This document shows positions 37,862 through 47,500 of a DNA stretch of 64,000 nt, one piece after another. Both the position numbers and the translations under genes were made by a program. Each line of letters opens with the position of its first letter. Within the stretch, counting starts at the first letter, position 1. Source of the DNA: Bifidobacterium sp. 7101 (GTDB lineage: Bacteria; Actinomycetota; Actinomycetes; Actinomycetales; Bifidobacteriaceae); assembly GCF_000499285.1 (NCBI RefSeq), contig NZ_AWUN01000002.1:62001-126000 (forward strand), in the 5' to 3' direction. The notes under the pieces were generated by a model that did no database searches, was not told where the DNA came from, and saw only the letters and a program-made list of their open reading frames with translations.

Positions 37862-38986
37862 TTAGTCAGAGATCTGGTCCTGCGGCAAACCCTGTCGGCG
37901 CAGGTCCGCGCAAACCTCCAGGACCCGGTCGTTGGCCTCCCGCTCCCCCACAGTGATGCGGATGCCCTCGCCAGGGAAGGTTCTGACAGACAGGCCGGCG
38001 TCGCGGAAACGCTGATCAGCCTGTGCGGCGGCCTGGCCCAGAGGCAGCCAGTAGTAGTTGGCCCGAGGTTCGGGGATATTCCACCCCTGCTCCTTCAAAC
38101 CAGACAGGATTCTGGCCCGTTCCTGCTTGAGTGCCTGGACCCGTTCGGCCAGGCGATCCTGTGCGTCCAGGCTGGCCATTGCCGCCGTCTGGGCCACATC
38201 GGTGACGCCGAAGGGCAGGGCCACCTTGTTCATGCCGGCAATGATCGGCTCGGCAGCCACGGCGTATCCGATTCGCAGACCGGCCAGTCCGTAGGCCTTC
38301 GAGAAGGTCCGGGCCACTATCACATTGGGGTGCTCGCGCATGAGCGACAATCCGTCGGCTCGATCAGGGTCGTCGTTGAACTGTATGTAAGCCTCATCAA
38401 AGAGCACCGGCAGATCGGCGGGCAGGGCTTGCAACAGCTGTTCGGCCTGGCCGCGGTCGACGTTGGTCGCAGTTGGATTATTGGGATTGTTGACAATGAC
38501 CAGTCTGGTGTGGTCGTTGACCGCGGCGATCATGGCATCGATGTCATGCCGCCCCTGCTTATCCAGGGGCACGGGCACTCCGGTGGCGCCAGCCATGGTG
38601 ACGATGATGGGATAGGCCTCGAAACTGCGCCAGGGATAGACCACCTGGTCGCCATGACCAGCCACCAGGTCAACCAGCTGGGTGATGACCTCGGTGGATC
38701 CGCATCCCAGCTGGATGCATGCGGGATCGACGCCGTGCATCTGGGCCAGCCGCTCTACCAGAAGGGTGCCACGCATGTCGGGATAGCGGTTCAAATGGCC
38801 CAGGGCTTGCTGGGAGACGGTCTGAAGCACGCCGGGCAAGGGCGGGTATGGGTTCTCGTTGCTGGAGATCTTGTAACTGGTCAACCCGGGAACAGATGGT
38901 GCCGGGCTGCCCTGCCGGTATCCGGGGAGGGAATCAATGCTGGCGCGATGACGATAGTACATGGACACCATGCTAGTGGCCGCCAT
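37862..38986 (-). CDS. HisC/Pat-type aminotransferase, probably aromatic
   Basis: This is a fold-type I PLP aminotransferase of 374 residues. The PLP lysine lies in VARTFSKAYGLAGLRIGYAV; YKISSNENPYPPLPGV, NNPNNPTAT and the C-terminal IRITVGEREANDRVLEV are HisC-family blocks. With no histidine gene nearby, the actinobacterial aromatic aminotransferase (Pat, last step of phenylalanine/tyrosine synthesis) is more likely than histidinol-phosphate aminotransferase, but sequence alone does not decide. The ATG at 38986 follows AGGGA by five bases. Confidence 0.82.
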   Translation of the reverse strand: MAATSMVSMYYRHRASIDSLPGYRQGSPAPSVPGLTSYKISSNENPYPPLPGVLQTVSQQALGHLNRYPDMRGTLLVERLAQMHGVDPACIQLGCGSTEVITQLVDLVAGHGDQVVYPWRSFEAYPIIVTMAGATGVPVPLDKQGRHDIDAMIAAVNDHTRLVIVNNPNNPTATNVDRGQAEQLLQALPADLPVLFDEAYIQFNDDPDRADGLSLMREHPNVIVARTFSKAYGLAGLRIGYAVAAEPIIAGMNKVALPFGVTDVAQTAAMASLDAQDRLAERVQALKQERARILSGLKEQGWNIPEPRANYYWLPLGQAAAQADQRFRDAGLSVRTFPGEGIRITVGEREANDRVLEVCADLRRQGLPQDQISD

Positions 38987-39030
38987 ATGTCCCTGCGGCG
39001 TTTGTTCCGCTGCACGGTACTGACGAGACG

Positions 39031-39067
39031 CAAATGGCCCCTGGTCCTTCTGCGGGACCAGGGGCCA
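39031..39067 (-). terminator. Terminator of groES
   Basis: A perfect 13-bp stem (TGGCCCCTGGTCC at 39035-39047, complement at 39055-39067) with a short loop, followed by a short ATTTG on the minus strand, lies 15 bases after the groES stop. Confidence 0.8.
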
Positions 39068-39081
39068 CTATCACCGCCTCG

Positions 39082-39375
39082 CTACTTGAGGATGGCCAGA
39101 ACGTCGCGTGCGGACACAATCAGGTAGTCCTCGCCGCCGTAGTTGACCTCGGTGCCGCCGTACTTGGAGTACAGAACCTTGTCGCCAACCTTGACATCCA
39201 TGGGGATGCGCTCGCCCTTGTCGTCACGACGGCCGGGGCCTGCCGCCAGCACCTCGCCCTGCTGGGGCTTCTCCTTGGCGGTATCGGGGATGACCAGTCC
39301 GGAAGCGGTCTTGGTCTCCGCCTCAGCCTGCTTGATGACGATCTTGTCTTCCAACGGTGTGAGTGAAATCGACAC
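39082..39375 (-). CDS. groES: Co-chaperonin GroES (Cpn10)
   Basis: This is the 97-residue lid of the GroEL chaperonin. It starts at a GTG ([23 protein letters not shown]) preceded by AGGAGG, and contains [23 protein letters not shown] (with the mobile loop) and [11 protein letters not shown]. groEL is not adjacent, so it must lie elsewhere in the genome. A perfect CIRCE element upstream indicates HrcA control. Confidence 0.96.
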   Translation of the reverse strand: MSISLTPLEDKIVIKQAEAETKTASGLVIPDTAKEKPQQGEVLAAGPGRRDDKGERIPMDVKVGDKVLYSKYGGTEVNYGGEDYLIVSARDVLAILK

Positions 39376-39491
39376 TGTGGACCTCCTACATCTTGTGAGA
39401 ACAGCCAATGAACCCACGCCGGAACGTCGATGAGAGGCTGACGAACACTCACCACGCATTCCTTTGCGCTACAAGTCATAGTAGCGCGAAA

Positions 39492-39518
39492 TTAGCACTC
39501 TGCCAACTTGAGTGCTAA
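39492..39518 (-). promoter_or_regulatory. CIRCE element (HrcA operator) of groES
   Basis: TTAGCACTC-N9-GAGTGCTAA is a perfect match to the HrcA operator consensus, about 120 bases upstream of the groES start. Confidence 0.95.
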
Positions 39519-39557
39519 CGCTGGTGGTGAAAGAGGGGTCGTCGATTGGCTCCTCTG

Positions 39558-40988
39558 TCAGGACTTGGCTGCCGGACGACGCCGGGCCAATATAGCCTCC
39601 ACGCCGATGGACAGGGAGTCCTCGCTGCGATCAGGCGCCTCGACCTGGGCCTGCATCTCCCGCTTGTGAAAGTCGTCGGGCTGCCCATCGGCCTTCTTCT
39701 TTTCGGGGGGACGGGCCACGGAGACCTGCCGGGTGGACTTGATCTCCAGGCTGTGAGGGCCCTCATCTTCGTTATGCTTGCCATCCTTGTCTGATCCCTC
39801 GCCACGGTCTGATCCCAAGGAGAAGGAAATCAGATCCTGGCCAGCCGCCATACCGAAGGCATCCAAGGCCGGAGATGGATTGATACGTTCGAGTTCGTTG
39901 GTGGCATCGTCCTGGGCCTTAGCCGAAGACGATGATTCTCCGGATGTGGAGGACTGAGCCGACGAAGCTGAGTGCTCTTTGCCGGCAGACACAGAGACCG
40001 ATCCAGACTTACCTGACCGGGTGGTAGCGGATTGCACGGATGCCGACTGCGGAGAGGCAACTGACTTGTCCACTGACGACTTGGACGCTGCTGGCTTGGA
40101 GGCAGCCCTTTGGACCCTTGAAGATTTGGTAGTTGCTGGTTTCGAAGCCTCCGGTCGAGAAGCCGCTTGTTTGGCTGGGGTCCGTTCAGAGGCTTTCTTG
40201 GCGGCGGACGGCTTGTTCGACGTATGCCCGGTCTGTGCAGCAGTCTTTTCGCTCAACTTGGCGGACCCGGCTGAACTCTTGGCCTTGCTGCTACTGACTG
40301 CAGACTTTGCGGGCTTGGACGAATTGTGCTGCCTGGCTTTGAGGGCTGCCTGCTGATCAGCCTTGGCCTGGACCAGTGTTCGACGAATCTCACCCTGGTC
40401 AAGCACATCCGTGGCAGTTTCCGCGCGACCCTCATTCTTGGCCTGCCCAGGTTTGCTGGGGGTCTTGCTCTTAGTCAGAATGGCTGCCTGCTGACGACGC
40501 TGCCGGGCACGCCGCTGGGCTAAATTGCGCTCCCAGGCTCGGGCCTGGGCTGAAGCATGGGCACCTGCGGCCAATACCATTATCACCAAGGCCAGAGGAA
40601 CCAAAGTAAACCATGGGCTGTAGCCCATGAGGAAGGAGAGTCCAGTCACCAGCAGGGTGATGACCAAGAGGGCAAGGACCAGAATGCGACGACGACGTAT
40701 GGCCGCGCGGCGCAACTGTCTGATCTGCTTGATGCGCTGGGCCTGACTGCGCCGGTTGCCATCCTGCTGCCCTTGCTGCATGACCAACCCTTTCACCGTC
40801 CTCGACTGCCTGTCGCAGAACCTCATGCCGTCTTCCCGACCCACCATGTGCAGGGAGGTGGAAAGCCTGTCCTGGCGATGCTCCGAGGCCCGCTTCATGC
40901 CTTTGACGGTGCGAAACGGCAGCCAACCCAGCACCAGAATCACCGCAATCACCAAAACCACAATGCTGCTGAGTGATTCATAAACCAT
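39558..40988 (-). CDS. SepX/GlpR-like actinobacterial membrane protein
   Basis: The 476-residue protein has one N-terminal membrane helix (about 6-23, SSIVVLVIAVILVLGWLPF), a basic segment, and a helical pair at about 102-145 (RILVLALLVITLLVTGLSFLM and FTLVPLALVIMVLAAGAHA). A long Ser/Ala/Lys-rich low-complexity region follows (about 170-355), then an acidic, Arg-ended C-terminus. The topology and its place next to rimJ and 5-FCL match the mycobacterial Rv0996 position, occupied by the divisome protein SepX/GlpR. I therefore infer a cell-division role; sequence identity is too low by eye to be certain. Confidence 0.75.
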   Translation of the reverse strand: MVYESLSSIVVLVIAVILVLGWLPFRTVKGMKRASEHRQDRLSTSLHMVGREDGMRFCDRQSRTVKGLVMQQGQQDGNRRSQAQRIKQIRQLRRAAIRRRRILVLALLVITLLVTGLSFLMGYSPWFTLVPLALVIMVLAAGAHASAQARAWERNLAQRRARQRRQQAAILTKSKTPSKPGQAKNEGRAETATDVLDQGEIRRTLVQAKADQQAALKARQHNSSKPAKSAVSSSKAKSSAGSAKLSEKTAAQTGHTSNKPSAAKKASERTPAKQAASRPEASKPATTKSSRVQRAASKPAASKSSVDKSVASPQSASVQSATTRSGKSGSVSVSAGKEHSASSAQSSTSGESSSSAKAQDDATNELERINPSPALDAFGMAAGQDLISFSLGSDRGEGSDKDGKHNEDEGPHSLEIKSTRQVSVARPPEKKKADGQPDDFHKREMQAQVEAPDRSEDSLSIGVEAILARRRPAAKS

Positions 40989-41064
40989 AGGTACTACGTT
41001 AGTTGACGGTATGCCCCAAGCGGCAAGTCAAACCCAGCGTGTCGACCATGTCCGCCCCAGAAGC

Positions 41065-41718
41065 TTATAGACGAGCCAGCAAATCGGGATCGAATTGGTC
41101 ACTGACCCAGGCAAAGGTCAGGTGATCCCGCCACTGTCCGTTTACATACATATAGCTGCGGCGCAGTCCCTCCGACTCCATTCCCAGCTTTTGGACCACA
41201 CGTAGGGAGCGCTGGTTTTCAGGCAGAATCGCCACCTCCAGACGGTGCAGATGGGGCCCCCTCCTGTCCCTGAAGGCCCAATTCGCCAACATGGCCAAAG
41301 CCAGGGGTGCGAATCCGTGACCGATCCAATCCTGGTCCACCCAATAGCCCACAGTCGCCGTGCACATGGACCCATAGCGGATGGCGCCCAGGGAAATCTG
41401 CCCCACTATGCTCTGATGAAACTCCATCAGAAAGACCGCTGAGGTGCCCTCCTGCCGGGAATGCTCCAACTCCTGCATCCACTGGGCATAGGTCATGCCG
41501 GGTCCATGACGGGGATCCCCTGATTCCCATGGGGCCAGCCAATCACGATTCCTCCATCGGACCGCGTTCCAGGCTGCCTGGTCCCCCTCGCGGATGGGCC
41601 TAAGCAGGAAATCCCCATGGCCTGGGGGCGGAGTCAGACGATCAGGCAGATCCAGGGCATTGTTCGAACGGGCTCGGGAACCCTGCCAGACCTGGCGGAA
41701 GGTATGCAGAACCGACAT
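41065..41718 (-). CDS. rimJ: GNAT acetyltransferase, RimJ/RimL type
   Basis: This is a 217-residue acetyl-CoA-dependent N-acetyltransferase. The RimJ/L pattern includes LRPIREGDQAAWNAVRWRNRDWLAPWES, TVGYWVDQDWIGHGFAPLALAMLANWAF (acetyl-CoA loop) and HRLEVAILPENQRSLRVVQKLGM. RimJ/RimL act on N-termini of ribosomal proteins S5 or L12 in E. coli; the target here is unknown. The gene lies in the conserved actinobacterial neighbourhood with 5-FCL and the SepX/GlpR-like gene. Confidence 0.88.
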   Translation of the reverse strand: MSVLHTFRQVWQGSRARSNNALDLPDRLTPPPGHGDFLLRPIREGDQAAWNAVRWRNRDWLAPWESGDPRHGPGMTYAQWMQELEHSRQEGTSAVFLMEFHQSIVGQISLGAIRYGSMCTATVGYWVDQDWIGHGFAPLALAMLANWAFRDRRGPHLHRLEVAILPENQRSLRVVQKLGMESEGLRRSYMYVNGQWRDHLTFAWVSDQFDPDLLARL

Positions 41719-41797
41719 GATTCCATGTTCTCACCGAACGGCATCCGAGGCAGGCATACGTCCATTAGGGAGAGCCCCTGCTGGTAGAACTGAGTGC

Positions 41798-42475
41798 ATG
41801 AACAAGCAGGAACGCATCGATATGGACAAACAGAATCGGCGCGGCCGGCTGCTGGAAGCTCGACGGCGCATCAATCGGGCCCAATGCCTGGACGCAGGCC
41901 GTAAGTTGGCCGACCTGTTGGCCGACCAGGTGCTTGCCAAGGTCGAGCGCTCCCAAGGCCGCCAGAGCCTGACCGTGGCTGCCTTTGCCTCCATTCGCGG
42001 GGAGATAGCCATGGACCCCAGCCTGGACCTCCTGCTGGGCCGGGGCTACCAGGTGCTTATCCCCATGCTTGGCACGGGCACCCAAGTAGGTTGGGGACGC
42101 CTCCAATCAGAGCGGGATCTGAATGACATGAAGCGGATTCCCGGCTGGCGGCCGGACGAACCCGATATGTCGGCCCTGCCAGCACAGGCCTTGAATCAAG
42201 CCGGTCTGATCCTGGTGCCCGCACTGGCCATCGACCATGCCGGCATTCGTCTGGGTCGGGGCGGGGGCTGGTATGACCGGGCTCTGTGCCTGCGAGCAGA
42301 ACAGACTCCGGTGGTGGGCATCTGCTGGCCCGGCGAATTCGTGGAAAAACCTCTGCCGCATCTGGACCATGATCTTCCTGTGGATGCCGTCCTGACGCCC
42401 GAAGGTTTCACGCCCACAGCCGCAGGTCTGTCACGAGGGCCCAGAGCGGACCATAATGGTGATGAACAAGACTGA
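41798..42475 (+). CDS. 5-formyltetrahydrofolate cyclo-ligase
   Basis: This enzyme converts 5-formyl-THF to 5,10-methenyl-THF with ATP. The family block GLILVPALAIDHAGIRLGRGGGWYDRAL (substrate and Mg-ATP site) is clear, as is VVGICWPGEFVEKPLPHLDHDLPVDAVLTPEG. I use the ATG at 41798 (225 residues); another ATG at 41822 is possible. The open frame extends 68 codons further upstream over the neighbouring gene and is not supported. It is divergent from rimJ. Confidence 0.92.
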   Translation: MNKQERIDMDKQNRRGRLLEARRRINRAQCLDAGRKLADLLADQVLAKVERSQGRQSLTVAAFASIRGEIAMDPSLDLLLGRGYQVLIPMLGTGTQVGWGRLQSERDLNDMKRIPGWRPDEPDMSALPAQALNQAGLILVPALAIDHAGIRLGRGGGWYDRALCLRAEQTPVVGICWPGEFVEKPLPHLDHDLPVDAVLTPEGFTPTAAGLSRGPRADHNGDEQD

Positions 42476-42576
42476 CGAAAGGCCCGGTGCCGATTCTTCT
42501 GGTCGAAGCCACCACTAGGATATTGGGTGTTGAACCAATCGTCGCGCGAACCGACCATCAGCGGAGGGAAAGAACG

Positions 42577-42792
42577 GTGCCCACCTATCATTATCGTTGC
42601 AAGAACTGCGGATACGACTTTACCAAGGAGCAGTCTTTCAACGACGAGCCCATCACCATCTGCCCCAAGTGCGGGCAGCAGCAGGTCCGCAAGGTCTTCT
42701 CCGCAGTGCCCATCGAGTTCAAGGGCCATGGTTTCTACCGGACCGACGGAGCCTCATCTTCCTCCTCTTCAAGCTCCACAAGCAGCAAGTAG
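42577..42792 (+). CDS. FmdB-family zinc ribbon protein
   Basis: The 71-residue protein starts at a GTG (M-PTYHYRCKNCGYDF) preceded by GGAGG. Two CxxC pairs (CKNC and CPKC) form a zinc ribbon, followed by a FmdB-type VRKVFSAVPIEFKGHGFYRTD and a poly-Ser tail. FmdB proteins are small putative regulatory or chaperone-partner proteins. In mycobacteria this family also lies near mscL and 5-FCL. Confidence 0.9.
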   Translation: MPTYHYRCKNCGYDFTKEQSFNDEPITICPKCGQQQVRKVFSAVPIEFKGHGFYRTDGASSSSSSSSTSSK

Positions 42793-42864
42793 ACCGAGAG
42801 GCACATTCGACCACATCGACCATGCGGACCCATATGCCTGCCAAAATCCTGACAGGCTGGGCGC

Positions 42865-43683
42865 ATGGTCGATTTTTCCATATTCAGCAATAAGGACAAG
42901 CCTTCAGCTGCCGCCGGTTCCCTGACCCGCCGACGGCGGCTTTTTAAGCTGCGACATGCGGGAGCCGCCCTGGCATTGGGGCTGGCAGTCTTCTGCACCC
43001 TGCAGATCCTGGTCCAGGCCCAGGGCCGCCTGTCAATACTGGTCGCCTCGCGGCCTATTGCACGCGGATTAGCCATCGAGCCTGGCATGGTTGAAACGCG
43101 AATCCTGCATGGCAGGGAACTGCTGCCCGGCCTGATCTCTTCGTTTGGACAAGTACGTGGGCGGCGGCTGATGATCAGTCTTCACACAGGGCAACCGCTG
43201 ACCACGGCCATGATCAGCAACAGACCTGCACAGCCGCCCGGGACCACCCCGGTGACCGTCCGCCTGGCCGATGATCCAGGAGACCTGCAGGCTGGCGACA
43301 AAGTGAATTTGCTGGCCTCGGGAGACTGCCCAGCCGGTGCCGGCGCGCATTCTGCACATCAGAATCCTCTGCCACCCTCCTCAGCGCGAGACCGGCCTAG
43401 CGCTAACAGGGAACCTGAGTTTCCCCATGTCCAGCAAGTCAAGAGCCGGCAGACATCGACTCCCGAGCAGACCCCAGGCGGTGGACACTGCATGATAGCC
43501 GAGCAGGCACTGGCTCTGCAGCCGGCACAGACCATCGCCAGGGATCGATCCGATCTGGATGGACGGGAGGGCAATCAAGTCCGCCAAGGGTCCCAGGCCG
43601 TCTTCGCCCTGGACGCCAGTCAGGCTCTGCTCCTGTTATCGCTGGATCCATCCATCCCGGTCATTGCCATCCGACCCGACAAA
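42865..43683 (+). CDS. SAF-domain (CpaB/RcpC-like) protein without a stop at its expected end
   Basis: The protein starts MVDFSIFSNKDK, has one membrane helix at about 33-52 (GAALALGLAVFCTLQILV) and then a SAF domain (ILVASRPIARGLAIEPGMVETRIL, GRRLMISLHTGQPLTTAMI, VRLADDPGDLQAGDKVNLLASG). After a linker comes AVFALDASQALLLLSLDPSIPVIAIRPDK, the usual last strand. Here, near codon 273, the family sequence stops making sense, but the frame stays open to 45999, through mscL and into antisense of the next gene. The end given is where homology stops, not a stop codon. One base lost or gained near 43680 would lead to a TAA at 43743-43745. Confidence 0.7.
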
Positions 43684-43804
43684 ACTTCTGCATCGACACC
43701 CTCCAATCATGTCGGAAAACCGAAACAATCCTGGGCCCGCGATAATGGAGAAAGAAGCAGGCATGGGCTTTCCATGCCTCATATCAGCTACGGAAGGATG
43801 CAGA

Positions 43805-44332
43805 ATGGCCTCGATCAACCAGGTGGCGGCCAAAGATACCGCCGAAGCAGTCCACAAAATCTCGCAACTCAGCAACAAGGGCGTGCTGGGCGAATTCAAG
43901 CAGTTCATCTCGCGTGGGTCCATGGTCGATATGGCCGTGGGTGTGGTCATGGGTTCAGCAGTGACCAGCGTGGTCAACGCCATCGTCAACAATCTGATCA
44001 GCCCCCTGATTGCCATGATCTTCGGCAAACCGGACCTGTCGGGACTCCTGACCATCACCTACCGGAACGCCACAATCTCCTTCGGCGCCATTCTGACAGC
44101 CCTGCTCAACTTCCTCTTGATCGCCATCGCCGTCTACTTCTGCATCATCATGCCCATCAACAAGTTGCGGCAGTTGAGCCGGGCGGCCTCGGGCATCAAG
44201 GACCAGCCCAACGCTCCAAGCCCCCAGGACCAGAGCCTTCAGTTGCTGCGCCAGATTGCCGACGACATCCACCAATCAACGAACACAGACGGTCAACAGG
44301 TCGGAACCAGACTGCCCAAGAGCCAGAACTAG
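43805..44332 (+). CDS. mscL: Large-conductance mechanosensitive channel
   Basis: MscL is a pentameric osmotic safety valve in the cytoplasmic membrane. The 175-residue protein starts MASINQVAAKDTAEAVHKIS, an N-terminal extension of about 30 residues compared with E. coli. It then has GVLGEFKQFISRGSMVDMAVGVVMGSAVTSVV (helix TM1), a short loop, TM2 (FGAILTALLNFLLIAIAVYFCIIMPIN) and a charged cytoplasmic helix. A GGAAGGATG Shine-Dalgarno precedes the ATG. Confidence 0.94.
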   Translation: MASINQVAAKDTAEAVHKISQLSNKGVLGEFKQFISRGSMVDMAVGVVMGSAVTSVVNAIVNNLISPLIAMIFGKPDLSGLLTITYRNATISFGAILTALLNFLLIAIAVYFCIIMPINKLRQLSRAASGIKDQPNAPSPQDQSLQLLRQIADDIHQSTNTDGQQVGTRLPKSQN

Positions 44333-44341
44333 GCCCGACAG

Positions 44342-44575
44342 TCAGTCGCCGCGCTCATTGGGGAAGAGCCCCCAGTGAGGCGGCAGCTCGCCCAGAATCC
44401 GTCGGTCATCCCCGTCAAGCCGATCCTGTGTACAGATACGGTCCTGGGGATCCTCCTCGATGCCATCAACATCGAACCGCTCCTTGCCTGGACGAACCAC
44501 CCGCCGATGCCGACGTCGGTGCGGAGCCGCAGGCTCATCGAACTGATTATCGCGATCCAGCTGATTATCCGCCAT
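44342..44575 (-). CDS. Small acidic/Arg-rich protein coupled to the helicase-like gene
   Basis: The 77-residue protein starts MADNQLDRDNQFDEPAAPHR, with an Arg/His-rich stretch (RRRHRRVVRPGKERFD) and an end DDRRILGELPPHWGLFPNERGD. Its ATG overlaps the stop of the 1240-codon gene by one base (TGATG), which argues for translational coupling. No known domain, signal peptide or membrane segment is visible. It is convergent with mscL. Its function is unknown; it may act with the two upstream products. Confidence 0.7.
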   Translation of the reverse strand: MADNQLDRDNQFDEPAAPHRRRHRRVVRPGKERFDVDGIEEDPQDRICTQDRLDGDDRRILGELPPHWGLFPNERGD

Positions 44576-47500
44576 CAACGCGCCTGCTGGTAGATATCGG
44601 CAAGACGGGCAACGATCCTGTCGGCTTCTTTATCGGGGTTGACAAAGGCCGAAACACTCCAGACGGTCATGACCGACCAGCCAAGATACTGCAAGTCCTC
44701 AGTGGTGAACCGGTGACGCTCCCGGGTGGACTGGGTGTGCATGAACTCGGCATCGTCGGTCAACACGGCCAAAGCATAGGGCTTGTTCTTGAGCCCCACC
44801 ACCAGCGGAATTCGGGGCGCCTGATCGTACCCGTAATCCAGGGCTACATCCAGCCCCCGGGTCCGCAAGCGCTGGGCAAGATCCCCGAAGAGCACATTAG
44901 TGGACTGCTCGGCTTGCTCGGGCCGTGTCGGTTCCGTATCAGGATGCTCAACCCAGTTCAACAGATCCTTGAGCAAACGCGGTCCGGGCTGGTGAATGCG
45001 GTCGGCCTCCAGATCATCAGCCGAGAATGCCGCGACGATGTCCAGATTCCGATCCGGCAGGACCAGAGCATCCAGCAACATGCCCTTGCCCCCTTCGCCT
45101 TCCAGATCGCCGAACTGCTGCAGAAGACGGCCGTGGGTGGTCTTCGCAAAACCCAGAGTAAGGATCACGTCCGTGGCCCTGGCTCCGCAGACCTCGTCAA
45201 TGCCAACGATGCGTACATGCCGCAGGAACTTGGCGAAAGCCCTGTCCTTGGCCGCTGCCGACTTGAGTTCGGCGCCCAGCCTGGAGCGGTGGGTTGCCGA
45301 CAGGGTGACCACAGTCAGCAGATAGCTGTTCGGCACCAGGGAGAAGGATCCGGCCTTGCGTCGGAGCATGTCGACAACGGCGGCCACCTCCTGTTGGCTG
45401 GACTCGACCAGCCCAGTGGCCATTACAGGGACGCCAGCACCCTCCACCCTGGTCAGGGTTACCCTCCCAGGCTCCCGGCAATCAGGGACGGGCGCCGACA
45501 GATCCCCATAGCCATGATCCTTCAGGAAGGTGTCCAGCCGAATCGAGCGGCGCGAGGGCCGGGCTTTGACCGTGACCGGGACCAGATGGTCGACCAGCTG
45601 CAAGAGGCCATCCGAGGTGATGGTAGGCCGGTGGGCGATGACCGCCACCTGCCGGGCACGAGCCAGCACGGTCAGCACCTGGATGGAAGGCATATGGGCT
45701 CCGGCATCGATGATGACCGTGTCAGCCAGCTGTGTCGGATTCGTCCTGGTCGCCAACGTAGCCGGAGTCGCAATGATGATGGGCTTGGCCGCCGACAGGA
45801 TGCCGGGGTGGGCCTGCTGGAAGACCGCAAGGGAGGCACCGGGACTGCCGGCCAGCATGGTGTGCAGCTGATTGGCCTCCTGGGTGCGGGAGAAGAGCAG
45901 CTCGGACAGGCGCTTCTCGCTCTCCTGGGCAACCATGGGCCCTACGCTGGCCACGTGCTGTGCATCCACCTGGCTGAAGCGGTCGGCTGCATTGGATAGG
46001 GCGGAACCGTCCTGGTTGGAGATGATCTGCGAGGAGCGCATGATGTCATCGAAGACCGTGGTCCACCAGGTCAGCTGCAATTCAGCCCGTACCGCCTTGC
46101 CCCCAACCTGACGGTTGCGCAGGTCCTGGACCAGATCCTGCAACCCCGCCTTGTTGAATTCGTCCTCCAGGGCGCAGCGCTCAGGCAAGGTATCCAGGGC
46201 TGTATGGTCGTCAAAGAGGGCCTTGAGCCGCTCCTCAACCTTGTTCAAGTCCATGGTCTCAAGATCGCCGCCAGCCGGAGTCGAGGCCAGAACGGTGTCC
46301 AGAGCCGTCATGTCGCGAATCAGGGATTCCTGAGTATCGATGATGACGTCCAGCTTGGGCGGCAGGACCGGCCAGCCGCCGTGGGGGACAAAAGTCCGCC
46401 ATTGCTCTGCCTGCTTGGAGACCACCACCAGCGACTCATGCAGATCCTCGACCTGGGCACCGGGCCTGAGCAGGCTCTTGGCCTCCTTGACCAGACGTCG
46501 GCGTTCCCAGAATCCCAGATTGGTGCCATTGGCCTTGCGGTCGGCCTTGGACTTGGTGGCCTCGATCATGGCGGGAATGTCACGCTCGAAGATGGAGGGC
46601 TGGAAGACATCCAGTACCCGGCGCAGATTCTTGAGGACGACCACCTGCCTACCCCAATCCTTGACGGTGGCCGGCACGGGGAATCCGCAGGTCTCCACAG
46701 TGGATTTGACCTGTTCGCGGGTGTCCGGCAGAAGCCGCTGCAGCAGGCGAACCACACGGGAGTATGCGTCCACAGCCTCGTTCTCGCTGACCAGGGTGGC
46801 GCCGAACCAAGGCGTGTCCTGAGGACCGATCACGAATTCGCCCAGCTCGGCAGCCCTTTCCAGCTTGTCTGCCCAGGCATCCAGCTCGGGCTGCAGGTTG
46901 TGGGCCGTGGCCGCGCCCAGACGGACACGGGTGGCAGGGTGCGTAGGCATATTGGCGATGTTGGCCAGATTCTGAATGGTCTGGTAGGCCGAAACCCCCC
47001 AGCTGGAATCCACTCCATGCAGATCACCCAGGTAGCGGGTCAGCCGGGAGCGGACACCCACAAGCTCGTCAGCCACCTGATCGAAGTGTTCGCTGGCCTT
47101 GCCGGGTTTGAACCCCACTGCATCGATCAGCCGCTGGTCCAGGACCCGGCCCAGCTGGTCGTCGGTCAGGTCAAGAGCCATGTCCGCCATCCCGGCGGCA
47201 TCCAGACGACGCTGGAAGCGCCGCTTCTCCTCCACCACGCAGGGCACATAGAGTACGGTTCTTCCAGCAGTGACGCAGCGCGAGGCGATGGCCAGAGCAT
47301 CGTCGGCGCTGTGGCGGCCGGTCTGCTCATCCACGAGCACGCTGTGTCCGGTCGCCACCAGCTGGGCGGCATAACGGACCCGGTTGTCCACATCTCCGGC
47401 TTCGAACTCACTGTGAGGGTCTGCATCGAAGGGGCTGTAGTCAGGCACAGGTCCGCCCTTGAGCCGCTCGGAGGCAGCCTGGTCGCCAGCCAAGGCATCC

